A stretch of 54,588 bases of DNA from Olivibacter sp. XZL3 (GTDB lineage: Bacteria > Bacteroidota > Bacteroidia > Sphingobacteriales > Sphingobacteriaceae). The stretch is taken from positions 1 to 54,588 of the forward strand of contig NZ_SBJH01000040.1 in NCBI RefSeq assembly GCF_004368405.1. Direction: 5' to 3'. Shown here in pieces: positions 16,251 to 27,900 of this stretch. The position numbers and the translations under genes were made by a program. How positions within the stretch are numbered: position 1 is the first letter of the stretch; each line of letters starts with the position of its first letter. Under the pieces are notes generated by a model, which worked only from the letters and a program-made list of their open reading frames with translations, searched no databases and was not told where the DNA came from.

Positions 16251-18101
16251 TTAATCGACAGGCATGGGCTCCTCAATAATTTCTGTCAAAGCCGGCACAT
16301 TATTCTCAAAACCGGAGTAACCTTCATTTTGATTGATCACTCCTTGCGTGTTACCGTTAATAGCGCCAATCGGCACCGGCCAAAGCACGTGATAAGGACT
16401 CATCGTATAGGGCACACCAAAATTCGTTCTTACGCCTTTATTATAGAAATCACTCACCGCCATCACCCGATCATAAAAATAGTTATCCTGAGAAAAAGTG
16501 GAAAGACTATAGGACTTACCATTTTCAGCCACTTTACCCGTCAGCGCAAAAATATAGGCAATACGCGTCAACTCCGTCTTCCGAGGTTCTTCCCAATACA
16601 ATTCACGTGTCCGCTCATCCAAGATCATCCCCATATTGACATCTGCGGCCGTGATGGGTGTCGCCTTTGCCCGATTGCGTACCGCATTGATATCCGCTGC
16701 TGCACTAGCAAGATCCCCTTTCCAAAAATAAGCCTCCGCGCGCAATAAATAGGTTTCCGCTAAGCGAAAAACATACCAATCGCTATTTCCCCCATCGGGC
16801 GTTACCCGCTGTGGATCTTCCACAAACAACTTATAATGCGGCCAACTAAACCAGTTCCGGATGGTATCATTGGTTAGTATCGTACCCCGATCGTTCCGAT
16901 ATTGCAAAGGCTGTCCGTAATAAGGATCCGTTCCCTTAAGGGAAGGCGCGTTATATACTAAATCTTCCATATCCATCCAATTGCCCGGCGCATGACGCAA
17001 ATCGGTATCATCTGTCCAAACCCCTCTCTGCGTATGCCAGACCGGCCGCACCCGTGCAATTCCCCTTCCATACATGCGCACTTGATCAATCTCTGCATTG
17101 GGCTGATCCGAAGTAGCGCGGTTTCCTGCAGGGGTAACAATACCTGTGTTTCCCCAATAGGGTAGCGCATTTCGCATGGTACGCGTACCCCCACTGACAT
17201 TTCCATCAATGTTCATACGGTCAATTACCAATAGTAAAGCTTCTCTATTTGCCGCTAAAGATTTGTTCTCCGGACGATGTAAATCCCAAATTACATTTTT
17301 CGACGTGTCATTTGCATAAGCACCGAAGCGCTGGGTCATCAAGGCATAAGTTCCACCGTCGATGACATTGCTGGCCGATTGGATGGCATCATCAAACAAA
17401 CCCAAGGCGAGATTCACTTTGGTGAGCAGATGGCTTACCGCTCCTTTCGTTACCCGGCCTTTTACTCCTCCATCCGGCACCCACTCCTGCGCAAACTCCA
17501 AATCCTCTTTCATTTTGCGCAGGATGACTTCTCTTTTTGTGCTCTGGTAGTCCAACTTCGGCTCCTGCGGTTCCTCCAAAATCAGCGGAATATCGCCAAA
17601 CTGCTGGGTCAAACGATAATAACGGTAAGCACGGTAAAAATAGGCAGAACCCAGTAATTGATTACGCTCTTCCTCAGAAGCATAATCCTGTGGAAGATCG
17701 ATATAGGTGATGGTTGTATTGGCATAACGGATGGCGCGGTAGCCTTCCCGCCAATACCAGCCAATGCGGTTCTCAAACTCAATATTATCGAGGTTCGCAT
17801 CCGGCCGGATCACCAAGTTTAAATCAATGGCCGGCCCCGGCTTATCGGTACTGCCCGAGACCGCTATATCCGAATAAATCGTTTCGGTGACAATCGGAGC
17901 CCCATCGCCATGGGTTTCAATACGCATATTCCGCTCACAGGCTACCAAAGTAGCCCATAAGCCCTGTGCTGATTGAAAGGTCTGTTCGGGTGTATAGAAC
18001 GATAAGGGTTTTGGCTCTAAGAACTCACGCTTGCAACTAGTAGCAACTAGCAACAAGCTGCTTAATCCGACATATAATGTATATTTAAATTCTTTTCTCA
18101 T
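16251..18101 (-). CDS. SusD/RagB-family outer-membrane glycan-binding lipoprotein
   Basis: A 616-residue SusD-like protein. Lipobox LVATSC (18-23) directs it to the outer membrane. TPR-type helices ([24 protein letters not shown], in shorter pieces) and the C-terminal [18 protein letters not shown] and [12 protein letters not shown] motifs are the family hallmarks. It would cap the SusC transporter encoded just upstream (18-bp gap) and capture oligosaccharides at the cell surface. Ligand unknown. Confidence 0.9.
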   Translation of the reverse strand: MRKEFKYTLYVGLSSLLLVATSCKREFLEPKPLSFYTPEQTFQSAQGLWATLVACERNMRIETHGDGAPIVTETIYSDIAVSGSTDKPGPAIDLNLVIRPDANLDNIEFENRIGWYWREGYRAIRYANTTITYIDLPQDYASEEERNQLLGSAYFYRAYRYYRLTQQFGDIPLILEEPQEPKLDYQSTKREVILRKMKEDLEFAQEWVPDGGVKGRVTKGAVSHLLTKVNLALGLFDDAIQSASNVIDGGTYALMTQRFGAYANDTSKNVIWDLHRPENKSLAANREALLLVIDRMNIDGNVSGGTRTMRNALPYWGNTGIVTPAGNRATSDQPNAEIDQVRMYGRGIARVRPVWHTQRGVWTDDTDLRHAPGNWMDMEDLVYNAPSLKGTDPYYGQPLQYRNDRGTILTNDTIRNWFSWPHYKLFVEDPQRVTPDGGNSDWYVFRLAETYLLRAEAYFWKGDLASAAADINAVRNRAKATPITAADVNMGMILDERTRELYWEEPRKTELTRIAYIFALTGKVAENGKSYSLSTFSQDNYFYDRVMAVSDFYNKGVRTNFGVPYTMSPYHVLWPVPIGAINGNTQGVINQNEGYSGFENNVPALTEIIEEPMPVD

Positions 18102-18119
18102 GATTAGTCATTTTAATTG

Positions 18120-21100
18120 CTACAAGGTTAAATCCAAACCAAAGGTGAAAAATCGTGGGGTGGGGCCTGCATATTCATCTGGATTGGAATCATCCCATTC
18201 CGGATCCCAGAACTTCCATTGCGGCGCATACATCGCGGCATTGCGCACATTGAAATAAACGCGTAAGTTTTGTAGCTTAAACTTACTGATCGTACTTTTC
18301 GGCACGTTGTAAGCCAAGGAAATATTATCTAAGCGGATAAAAGAGCGCTTGCGATAGATATTGAAACCCGTGGCGCTGCCTTCGCTCGAACTGATGCGAG
18401 CCCATTCATTGGAAGGATTTTCGGCCGTCCAATAGGGAAATTTATATGAATTTTGTCGGTCGGGGAATCCATTACGACTTTTCAAGGCATTGAAAGGTTC
18501 AGAATGGCCCCACAACGAATACATCATAAAAGAAAAGGTGAAATTTTTGAATAGTTGAAAGTCATTGCGTAAAGACCAGCGGAATCGCGGATCAGCATAA
18601 CCAATAAACTGTTTATCGTCATTGGTAAAACGGCCATCATCGTTTACATCTTCCAAGCGATAATCTCCCGGCTGCAAACCATAACGCTCCGCCATTTCCT
18701 CTTCGCCCAATTGATATACGCCTAAGGCTTTCCAATCCCAGATCACATCGGTAGGCTGGCCGATAAACCAGCCATTCTGAATATCATCTAATTCCCGCCC
18801 GTCAGGACCCAAGTCGCCATATAATTCGCGAATAGCGTTTCGATTTAACTGGAATGTTGCTGTGCTACGCCAAGAAAAGTTTTCGCGCTGCATATTATTG
18901 GAATTTAATGTCACTTCTATGCCTTTATTACGCACTCTTCCCAGGTTGCTCATTACCAAATCAAAACCATTTACATTAGGCAATCTACGTTCTACGAGCA
19001 AGTCAGTCGTATTAGAAATGTATGTTTCAATACTACCATCTAAGCGATTATTAAACACGGTAAAATCCAAACCCAAATTATACGACTCAGTCCGCTCCCA
19101 ACGTAGATTGCGGTTACGCATTCTGTTTACCCATAATTGGTTCACTTGTACCACCGTTCCATCCGGTTGCACATGTAAATATTTTCCGGTAGTCAAATCT
19201 GCAAGGGCCACATATCGTCCAATGTCGCGGTTACCATTACTGCCCCAGGAAAACCGCAGCTTTCCATAATTGAACCATTCACTATTGAAAAACGGCTCAT
19301 CCGTAAACACCCAACCTGCCGCCAGAGAACCAAAATTTGCACGCGGATTTAATTGCCCGAAAGCCGAGTAGCCGTCCCGGCGAAACGTACCCGTAAAAAT
19401 ATAACGATCTTTCAAGGTATAAACCATTCTTGCCATTAAGGCATCGCCGGTACTGTACTCATCATTGCTTGCCAAAATCGGATTGATCCCCGCCGGCATA
19501 CCATGATAACCCAAATCATCATTTGGATCAAAATTATCAGCATCCATCCGATCTTCCCAACGCTGGAATTTTTCCGCATTAACCAAAAACGTAGCATCGA
19601 AGCGATGCATATCCGCAAAGGTTTTATTCCATTTTAGGATGTTATCTAACTGCCAGTAATAAGTCTGCCGGTTACGCCTAAAAGCACTTCCTCCATAAGC
19701 AGCCCAAGCCTCATGGGATGACTTGTTGTGATTGTATTCTTCCAGCAGTTCTAATTGTGGCGTAAAATTCGTTTGAAAGGTAAAACCAAATGGAAGGGTG
19801 AGCTTCGCATATATCGTACTATTCAGTGAAGTCATTCGTTTGAGAAAGTCTCGGTGCGAAACATCATAACCCGGGTTTACCCCACCATTAGGTTCGCCAT
19901 TGGGCCGCCAAATCAGTTCTCCATCGGCGTTATACTGATTTCCCCAAGGGGATAAACTGGTAATATTTCCCCAGGCATAGCCAAGCGCACTTTCATTGCG
20001 CGAAATGAATTGTGTATTCATCCCCACCTGTAAGAAATCGGTAATATTCGCTTCTATATTGGCTCGGGTGCGCAAGGTTTTGAATCCATCACCCGTCACA
20101 ATACCTTCGTTATTCATATAGCCCGTACCGAGGTAATATGAAATATCTTTGTTTCTTCCGGAAACACTGATATTATGATCTTGTCTCAATCCATTCTGAA
20201 AGCTTACATCGTACCAATCGACTGACCTACCTGCCAGATAGTTTTCAATCTCTACGGGCTGGAGATTTAAACGACGCAGCCAAGCACGTACCGGATCGCC
20301 CGTTGAGCCATCGTAGGCTAACCAATCATCCACACTGATATCGGACGGCAAATTTCGCGGATCATCAAAACGAAAAGGTTGGGCATTCGGGTTGATGCTT
20401 TTAAATACGTCTTGCCGCCAGGGCACAAAGCTCTGCGCATCATGAACCGGCTCGTTTACTGCCATGGTAGCAATACCGATGTTCGTACTGTAATTGATCA
20501 TGGGTTTTCCTTCTTTCCCTTTCTTGGTAGTAACCAAAATGACTCCAGCCGCAGACTTCGCCCCAAAAACCGCTGCAGCGCTGGCGTCTTTGAGCACATC
20601 TACGGTTTCAATATCATTGGGATTGATATCTTCCCAGGCGCCGTAATAAATCGCACCATCCAGTACAATCAGCGGACTACTGCCTGCATTTAGCGAATTT
20701 CGCCCTCTTAACTGCAAACTGCCTCCGCCTTTTGCACTACGATTATACCCAACATTCAAGCCCGCCACATTTCCGCGCAGCATGTCGCTCAACTGTGCCG
20801 GCGCCTCATTTTCGATAACTTCGCTACGCACTTGCGATACGGCACCCGTTAGATCGCGCTTTCGGGTTGTCCCGTATCCTACAACCACAACTTCTTCCAG
20901 ATTAGATACCTCGGCGGATAGATACACCTCAATCGTGTTCCGATTGCTCACATTGGCTTCTTGGCTAATATAGCCAAGGGAACTGAACACCAGCACGCCT
21001 TCCGGCTTGACATTGTTTAACACAAAAACGCCGTCCTCATTGGTGCTTACACCATTTTTTGTTCCTTTCTCCACTACCGCTACTCCAGGAAGCGGTAGCT

Positions 21101-21248
21101 TATCCGCCTGCGAATACACCACCCCTTTGACGGATATCCCGGGTTGCGCCCGCGCAGCTAAGGATAAAAAAATCAAACACAGTACGGTCCAAACATACCG
21201 TAGCTCCATCTTTTTCACATACGAAATACTTCGTGTAGAAATCTTCAT
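18120..21248 (-). CDS. SusC-type TonB-linked outer-membrane transporter
   Basis: A 1042-residue SusC/RagA protein. I place the start at the ATG 21246-21248 because AAGGAG lies 7 nt upstream on the minus strand; a longer frame to 21287 adds 13 residues before it and lacks support. A signal peptide ends near AARAQ, followed by a carboxypeptidase-D-like regulatory domain (ISVKGVVYSQADKLPLPG onward), a TonB-box-like EEVVVVGYGT, the plug (DVLKDASAAAVFGAKSAAGVILVTTKKG) and a long beta-barrel ending FTFGLDLTL. It imports oligosaccharides together with the SusD partner. The upstream intergenic region contains AACGTTGT shared with the LacI-side palindrome. Confidence 0.92.
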   Translation of the reverse strand: MKISTRSISYVKKMELRYVWTVLCLIFLSLAARAQPGISVKGVVYSQADKLPLPGVAVVEKGTKNGVSTNEDGVFVLNNVKPEGVLVFSSLGYISQEANVSNRNTIEVYLSAEVSNLEEVVVVGYGTTRKRDLTGAVSQVRSEVIENEAPAQLSDMLRGNVAGLNVGYNRSAKGGGSLQLRGRNSLNAGSSPLIVLDGAIYYGAWEDINPNDIETVDVLKDASAAAVFGAKSAAGVILVTTKKGKEGKPMINYSTNIGIATMAVNEPVHDAQSFVPWRQDVFKSINPNAQPFRFDDPRNLPSDISVDDWLAYDGSTGDPVRAWLRRLNLQPVEIENYLAGRSVDWYDVSFQNGLRQDHNISVSGRNKDISYYLGTGYMNNEGIVTGDGFKTLRTRANIEANITDFLQVGMNTQFISRNESALGYAWGNITSLSPWGNQYNADGELIWRPNGEPNGGVNPGYDVSHRDFLKRMTSLNSTIYAKLTLPFGFTFQTNFTPQLELLEEYNHNKSSHEAWAAYGGSAFRRNRQTYYWQLDNILKWNKTFADMHRFDATFLVNAEKFQRWEDRMDADNFDPNDDLGYHGMPAGINPILASNDEYSTGDALMARMVYTLKDRYIFTGTFRRDGYSAFGQLNPRANFGSLAAGWVFTDEPFFNSEWFNYGKLRFSWGSNGNRDIGRYVALADLTTGKYLHVQPDGTVVQVNQLWVNRMRNRNLRWERTESYNLGLDFTVFNNRLDGSIETYISNTTDLLVERRLPNVNGFDLVMSNLGRVRNKGIEVTLNSNNMQRENFSWRSTATFQLNRNAIRELYGDLGPDGRELDDIQNGWFIGQPTDVIWDWKALGVYQLGEEEMAERYGLQPGDYRLEDVNDDGRFTNDDKQFIGYADPRFRWSLRNDFQLFKNFTFSFMMYSLWGHSEPFNALKSRNGFPDRQNSYKFPYWTAENPSNEWARISSSEGSATGFNIYRKRSFIRLDNISLAYNVPKSTISKFKLQNLRVYFNVRNAAMYAPQWKFWDPEWDDSNPDEYAGPTPRFFTFGLDLTL

Positions 21249-21425
21249 AATTGGTCTCCTTCTTGTTTTTTTAGGGTCATGGTTCACTATGACGCCTAAG
21301 GTTTATACCAGAATCATCGGTTAATTATTCTGTGCTAAAATTAACAAGAGAAATAGGAGCTTAAGCATTTTAGCTAAAAGCCTAGGCTATATTTGATTAA
21401 AAAAGCAACGTATTGAGCTTATTCA

Positions 21426-21433
21426 AACGTTGT
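21426..21433. promoter_or_regulatory. AACGTTGT half-palindrome upstream of SusC
   Basis: The 8-mer AACGTTGT also forms the core of the palindrome at 14081-14094. Here only the central AACGTT is symmetric. It lies 178 bp upstream of the minus-strand SusC start. A weak second site for the LacI regulator is possible, but chance occurrence of an 8-mer is not excluded. Confidence 0.25.
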
Positions 21434-21473
21434 ACTTAAATTACAACTAAGGCCTGGAATCAGTGTACAGATA

Positions 21474-21517
21474 ATGGAACGTAGCGAATTAACATAGGAG
21501 TTAATGCTACGTTCCAT
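21474..21517 (-). terminator. Hairpin downstream of GH2 gene
   Basis: ATGGAACGTAGC (21474-21485) and GCTACGTTCCAT (21506-21517) form a perfect 12-bp stem, extended inward by ATTAA/TTAAT after a 2-nt bulge. It starts 33 nt past the GH2 stop codon. No long T tract follows on the minus strand (ATTATCTG), so it may stabilise mRNA or terminate weakly. Confidence 0.5.
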
Positions 21518-21550
21518 CCAAAAGAGATTAAAGAAGTATATGCTTCGACT

Positions 21551-24500
21551 CTACGGTAGCGGGACCATAAAATAGCTGTAGCTATAATCTTGATAAGGAA
21601 GGCGGTATTTTTCCAAGGGCTGTGATCCCCAACTATCGATGCCCTGCAGCCCGATCTGATTGAGATCCATATGGACATAGGTCTTATTCCGCTTTTCAAG
21701 CTCACCCGAGTGATATTGTTGCTTTTCTACTTCGGGATCCAAGTCGTCCAAACTATATGGCAAAGCCGAAAAATTCAATAGACTGTCTACATAAACAAAC
21801 TTTATTCCTTTGCCTCTGGCATTGGTAAAGCTTACCCAGCGCACATCGGACTTGTTGCCACTTTCCTGCGGACGCGCATAAGGAAAATACTGCTCATCTA
21901 CCTTTTGTTGATATAATCCCACCATAGAGGCCGACTTACGGTCCCAATAGTTTTCCCAAGGACCTCTTCCATAAAATCGGATCTGATCCAATTGCGCATT
22001 CAATTCCAGATTATTTCCTATACGCATCAGGAGCTTATGATTTCCATTTATTGCCTTAAAGCTGTTTTCCACGCGTATTGCGCCGTTCGGGTATACCGTA
22101 TACACTTGCGTACTTCTCCATCGCCGTTAAGAAGCGCTTTCGTAAAGGTAACAAGGTAGCACTTCCCGTCTTCCTGAATATCTGCTGTGATTAACTGTCC
22201 TTCTTCGTAAGCATTTCGCCAAGCCCGTAATTTGCGATGATAGCCCGCCCCGATATCATTGTCGGTTGGTGCCCGCCAATAGGATGGCTGTGGACCATTA
22301 CTTATCAGCTCGGTATTTCCCTGTTTATATGCCGCCAGTATGCCGGCCTTCAGGTTAAATACAATCTCCAGGTCCTTCACCCTAAAAAACACCTCATCGC
22401 CTGCTTTATCCATATTCAAACGTCCCTTTACAGTGCTAGACAGCTTCAATGGGATCGGTTCTGTCAATGCGAATTGCTCATAAGCCTGCTCATAACCGGC
22501 TTCCAAGAAGGGTTCCGCACTTTTCAGCACATAATATACATTTAAAAAGTATTCGCTTCCCTCTTTCAATTGACCACCCTTTATCGGTAAACGAATGGTA
22601 GTGCTGTCTCCAGGGGCTACGGCTAAGGTAGTCACGCGGCCCTGCTGTACCACCTTACCGTCGCGCTGCAGTTCCCAGTTCATCTGAAAATTAGCTAGAT
22701 CCCTGAAGAAATAGGCGTTTTTGACCTTCAACGTATAATCGCCTTCATAATAGGTTTTGATATACTGATGTACTTTCTTCAGTTCAACCGCCATAGGTGT
22801 TAGATCGCGATAAGCCGTTACCACACCCTTGACGCAAAAGTTATTATCGGTTATATTCTGGTCAACGGGACCTTCCAATGGAAAATCTCCCCCATAGGCC
22901 ATAATCCGCTTGCCATTCTTCACTGTATCCAAAGCCTGATCGATCCATTCCCAAACGTAGCCCCCTTGTAAAGCGGGGTTATTTTCGATTACCTCCCAAT
23001 ATTCTTTAAAGTTGCCCAAACTATTCCCCATGATATGAGCGTACTCGCTCATAATCATACTTCTTGTCTGCGGCCTACCAGAAAAGTATTTCAGATAATC
23101 GGGCCCCGGATACTGGGGCACTAACATATCGGTGTTGTATTCCCTTCCGGCCCTTTCGTACTGAACGGGCCGATCGTCATGCGCTTTTAACCAGTCGTAG
23201 GCTTCATACATATTGATACCGTTCCCGGCTTCATTCCCTAAAGACCAAGCAACAATGGAAGGGTGATTTTTATCCCGCTCATACATCCGATAAATACGCG
23301 AGAGATGGGTTTCCCGCCAGGCGGGATCGTTCGCAAAGGTATACTCCAGGTCATAATAGCGCCCGTGCGATTCAATATTCGCTTCATCGATGACATACAG
23401 GCCGTACTCGTCGCATAGTTGCATCCAATATGGATCGGGTGGATAGTGGGAATGCCGCACGGCATTGACGTTCAGCTTTTTCATCATCTCCATATCTTTA
23501 CGCATATCCGCTTTACTAAGCGTATGTCCCGTCCGTGCGTTGTGTTCGTGTCGGTTCACGCCCTTGAAAAAGACCCGCTTTCCGTTCACCAATACGTCGG
23601 CACCTTTTAACTCGATACTTTTAAACCCGACTTTTACCGGGACCACCTGTAGGATTTTCCCGACTTTGTCTTTTAAGGTAAAATACAGCGTATAGAGGTT
23701 CGGTATTTCAGCAGACCACTGCTTTATCTGTGGAATATCGGCCTGAAAACCGACTTCTTTCTTGTACCGTCCTAAAACAGATTGAACACCTTGACTTTGA
23801 CCTTCGTAAACGAGCCGATCATTTGCATCGCGTAAAGCGACTGTTAAAGAGAAGGTGTCGGGCACACTCGTCAAGGTGTTCGTGTCGACTTTATAGCTTT
23901 GCACCAAGGCCTTCACCTGAAGCGTTCCTACCTGGTAATTGTCTTTGAGACCTGCTTCTACTTTGAAGTCGCGTACATCCAATTTAGGGGTTGCATAGAG
24001 GTATACATCCCGCTCAATGCCCGATATCCGCCACATGTCCTGACACTCTAAATAACTTCCGGCACTCCAACGGTATACCTGCAACGCAACAAGGTTCTTT
24101 CCTGCCTTTACATATTTGGTAATATCAAATTCTGCAGCTAATTTGCTGTCGGTGCTATACCCCACCTTCTTGCCGTTGATCCATAGGAAGAAAGCCGACT
24201 TAACCGCACCAAGATGTATGAAAATCTGTTGACCATCCCAATCTTCCGGTAAGGTAAAATCTCTTCTATAGGAGCCCACTGGGTTGTTATCAACCGGAAT
24301 ATCGTTAGGCGGATCCAAGCTTGCACCCATCTTTTTCCGCCCCGTAAACTCGTAAGGATGATTTACGTAGATAGGTAGGCCATAGCCATTGGTTTCCCAA
24401 TTGGCGGGCACCTTAAAATCGTCCCAACGGCTATCGTCAAAGCCAATTTGATAGAAATCAGCAGGCCGCTTCCTTGGGTCCTGCACCCAATTGAACTTCC

Positions 24501-24705
24501 AAGTTCCGTTGAGCGACAGAAAGTTATTTGACTTTTCCTTGCCGAAGGTCTTTGCCTTTTCGAGGTTTTCGAAACCGAAGGCATCCGCACGCATGGGCAG
24601 TCTATTCAAAGCTACTACTTCAGGACTGAGTAACTCCGAAGGGAGCTCCTGAGCCTTTACAATGGTTCCAACTAATAGTACAAGTATCGTTAAGAATTTA
24701 TTCAT
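21551..24705 (-). pseudogene. GH2 beta-galactosidase, frameshifted near 22106
   Basis: A LacZ-type GH2 enzyme whose reading frame is broken once. The first frame (24705 to 22048) encodes 885 residues: signal peptide ending VKAQ, sugar-binding and immunoglobulin-like domains, then the TIM barrel with acid/base E492 (WSLGNEAG) and nucleophile E554 (MSEYAHIMGNS). Near 22106-22110 the continuation shifts to another frame (about 184 residues, from VYTVYPNG to the C-terminus at 21551). That part carries the domain-5 motif IRFYGRGPWENYWDR. One missing base would restore a protein of about 1052 residues, the family's normal length. There is no heptamer slip site. Recent inactivation or a sequencing error are both possible; the rest is intact. 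Confidence 0.85.
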
Positions 24706-24998
24706 CTATATTCGTTTTAGAGGCTGATATGCACCGGCATTTTTATTGTTCGAAGACCAAACTATCTATAAATCGAGCAAATTACAAACTTCAAATCAAC
24801 GCAATCGATTGTCTTAATTAACCCGAAAATTGGTCAATCGATTGCGTTCCGGATTCATTTGTGAAAACATATTATTAACATTAGTTTCATCCGCTCAGAC
24901 ACTAAAACCGGAGCAACAGTTCACGTGAAAAAGATTTGTGGTACTTCTTTTAGAGCATTTTTCCGAAACCCAAACTACATAAATTTTAACAATCTATT
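24706..24998. other. Divergent GH2 / SusC promoter region
   Basis: 293 bases without a gene between the minus-strand GH2 gene and the plus-strand SusC gene. It contains the paired CAATCGATTG palindromes (24798-24848) and is otherwise A+T-rich. Both promoters should lie here, but no strict TANNTTTG box with proper spacing was found. Confidence 0.6.
24798..24848. promoter_or_regulatory. Paired LacI-type operators (two CAATCGATTG palindromes)
   Basis: AACGCAATCGATTG (24798-24811) and its exact reverse complement CAATCGATTGCGTT (24835-24848) flank 23 bp. Each contains the 10-bp perfect palindrome CAATCGATTG (24802-24811 and 24835-24844), centres 33 bp apart (about three helical turns). Perfect palindromes with central CG are typical LacI-family operators. 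Their position between the divergent GH2 and SusC genes suggests joint control of both arms of the locus. Confidence 0.65.
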
Positions 24999-27900
24999 AT
25001 GAGCACAACACGCAACAAAAGGGTAATGGTCCCTTGGTTAACTGGTTTTGCGCTAGCAGGAACTTTGCTGCTAACGCATCAGCCGACGGCCCGCGCAGAG
25101 AAACTGGCCGGATACAGATCCCTTGTAACATCGCAGCAGACAACAATCGAAGTACAGGGTATTGTCACCAGTGAACAGGGGCCATTAGCCGGCTTAACCG
25201 TCAGCCTCAAATCAAACCCTAACATCGGTGTAAGCACCGATACAGATGGTAGATACCTAATTAAAGTTCCCGAGAATGGCACCTTGGTTTTTCAGATGCT
25301 TGGTTACCAAACCCGGGAAATTTCGATAGCAGGTAAACAGCGTATTAACGTTCAGATGGAACCCGACAATACGGATCTGGATGAAGTGGTGGTGGTTGCT
25401 TATGGTACCCAGAAAAAAGCAAACCTAACAGGAGCCGTAGCAACCATTAAGAACGAACAGTTGGTCAACAGACCGGTCACTTCAACGCAAAATGCACTAC
25501 AGGGATTGACCCCGGGGGTTACCGTATTGCAGCGCCCGGGTGATGTTGGGCGGACCGACAACGGAACCAGCAATAATACCGGTGGTGTGACGGTACGTGG
25601 AAGAAGCAATTTAGGTTCGCCTGCACCGATGTACATTATCGACGGCATACCGGCTTCAGCACAGGAATTCGCTTCGCTTAACCCTAACGACATCGACAAT
25701 ATGTCGGTATTAAAAGATGCCTCCTCAGCAGCCTTATACGGCTCCCGCGCCGCAAACGGGGTCATCGTAGTAACTACGAAAAGAGGTGGCGGCGAAAAAG
25801 CAAGCATCTCTTTCAATGCCAATTACGGTCTACAATCGGCTACGCGACTGCCCAATTATAGCAATTCGGCGGATTATGCCACATTATATAATGAAGCGAT
25901 GCGGAACGCCGGTCGTTCCGAACTTTTCAGTGCCGATGAAATCCGTATGTTCGCAGACGGATCCAATCCTGATCTATATCCCAATACCGATTGGTATAAG
26001 GAAGTACTTCGCAGTAGCGCGCCACAAAGTGATGTCAATCTCAACATCAGTGCACCGGGCAAAATCACCGATTACTACTTAGGACTTTCCTATTTAAATC
26101 AGGCGTCGCTTATACCCGACAAAACGCAGGATCGCATCGTGGCCAAACTCAACACCACAAGTAAGCTGCTGCCGAACCTCTTAACTATCGGAACGAACTT
26201 TTCCTTTATCAAACAAAACTTTGATCGGCAAGGTGCCGAAATGAGTTGGACTGAACTTAACCGCTCGTTGCCAACCGCCGTATTACGACAGTCGGACGGC
26301 AACTGGGGCTCGATTAACGCAGGTGTTGCCAATGCCGACGTTGCCAACCGGAACCAACTCCGTAGGCTACAGGAAGGCGGTAGTGCTTGGGATCGCGACA
26401 ATTACTTACAAACCGCGGCTAATGCAACGCTTACACCACTGAAAGGGCTTTCCATCAATGGCTTGGTTTCCTTAAAATATACAAATTCCAACTCGTGGTC
26501 ATTCAATGCCGAAATCGATCCGATTCCGAATTTCCTGAGCGGTGAACCAATGACAGCCTCCCGTTTCTTCCCGAATGAAATGCAGGAATATTGGAGAAAG
26601 CGACAGGAACTACTGGTACAAGGAACCGTTGATTATGAGCGCACTTTTGGCAGACACTACGCAAAAGCAACCGTTGGAGCATCACAGGAAAGTAATGTCT
26701 ACCGTACCGCCTTTTTGGGCCGGAGAAATTTCCCTAATAATGATATGACGACTATCGGCAGCGGATCTACCAACCCATCTGACATCAGCTCGGACGATGA
26801 CGGCCAAGCGAACAGAACGCTGCAGGAAGAATGGGCCATGCGCTCCTTATTCGGTCGCATAAATTATTCCTATAAAGACAGGTATCTGCTCGAAGCCAAT
26901 GTCCGTATGGATTATTCATCCCGTTTCAGAGAAGACCTCCGCCGGGCAGTGTTCCCCTCTTTTTCTGCTGGATGGCGCATTTCCGAAGAGGACTTCATGA
27001 AAGATATTGATTGGTTAGATAACTTAAAACTGCGCGGTTCTTGGGGCTCGCTGGGTAATCAAGATGCAGTCCGCATCGGTAACTATTTTGAATTGATTAA
27101 CACCGGATACGCCTACAACTTTGAAGGCACCCCCTTAGACGGCGCATGGCAGGGCTTAGGCACGAACCCGCTAGCACTTTGGGAAAAGGTATACATGACG
27201 GATATCGGTCTGGACCTCACCTTATTCAAAGGGAAATTAGATGTTGTAGCCGATTATTTTGTAAAGAATACCGATGGCATTTTGATGCAAGTGCCGGCTT
27301 TAGCCTCTTATGGATTCCCAACATCGGGCATACCCTTTATCAATGCCGCTGAAACGCGCAACCGTGGAATCGAGCTGATGGTTACCCATAACAACACCAT
27401 TGGAAAGGACTTTCAGTACAGCATCAGCGCGAATATTTCCAAAATCAACAATGAAATTATGAGCTTGGGCGGTGCACAGGAGCGCTTTAACAGTTATTGG
27501 ATTGAACGGGTAGGTGAATCTGTTGGTGCCATTTTCGGCTACCAAGCCGACGGTCTGTTCGTGGATGAGGCCGATGTGGAAAATCATGCCTTTCAAAGCA
27601 ATGCTACCCGCCCGGGAGACATTAAATACCGCGATCTAAACAACGATGGTGTTATCAATGCAGACGACCGGACCATTATCGGTAATGACGTTCCTTGGTT
27701 TAACTATGGGTTTAACTTGGCAGCGGCTTACAAAGGCTTTGATCTGAATATAATCACTTATGGTGTAGCCAATGTACAAACCTATTTTGAAAGCGAAGCC
27801 GCTTTCCCGTTCTTCAATGGCGCGGGTATCAAGGAAGAGCTAAAAAACCGCTGGACACCGGAAAACCCCGATCCTAACGCACATTTCCCACGACTGTTGG

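Larger units (their letters stand above)
21249..21550. other. Intergenic region between GH2 and SusC genes
   Basis: About 300 bases without a gene. It holds the hairpin at 21474-21517 and the AACGTTGT word at 21426-21433, and is otherwise A+T-rich. Confidence 0.6.

Noticed and set aside
21551-22105. Separate 184-residue gene
   Set aside because: It begins with GTG within the GH2 coding region and encodes the domain-5 end of the same enzyme, so it is the shifted tail, not a gene.
22100-22115. Programmed -1 ribosomal frameshift in GH2
   Set aside because: The context CGC-AAG-TGT is not a slippery heptamer and no downstream pseudoknot is evident; GH2 enzymes are not known to need one.
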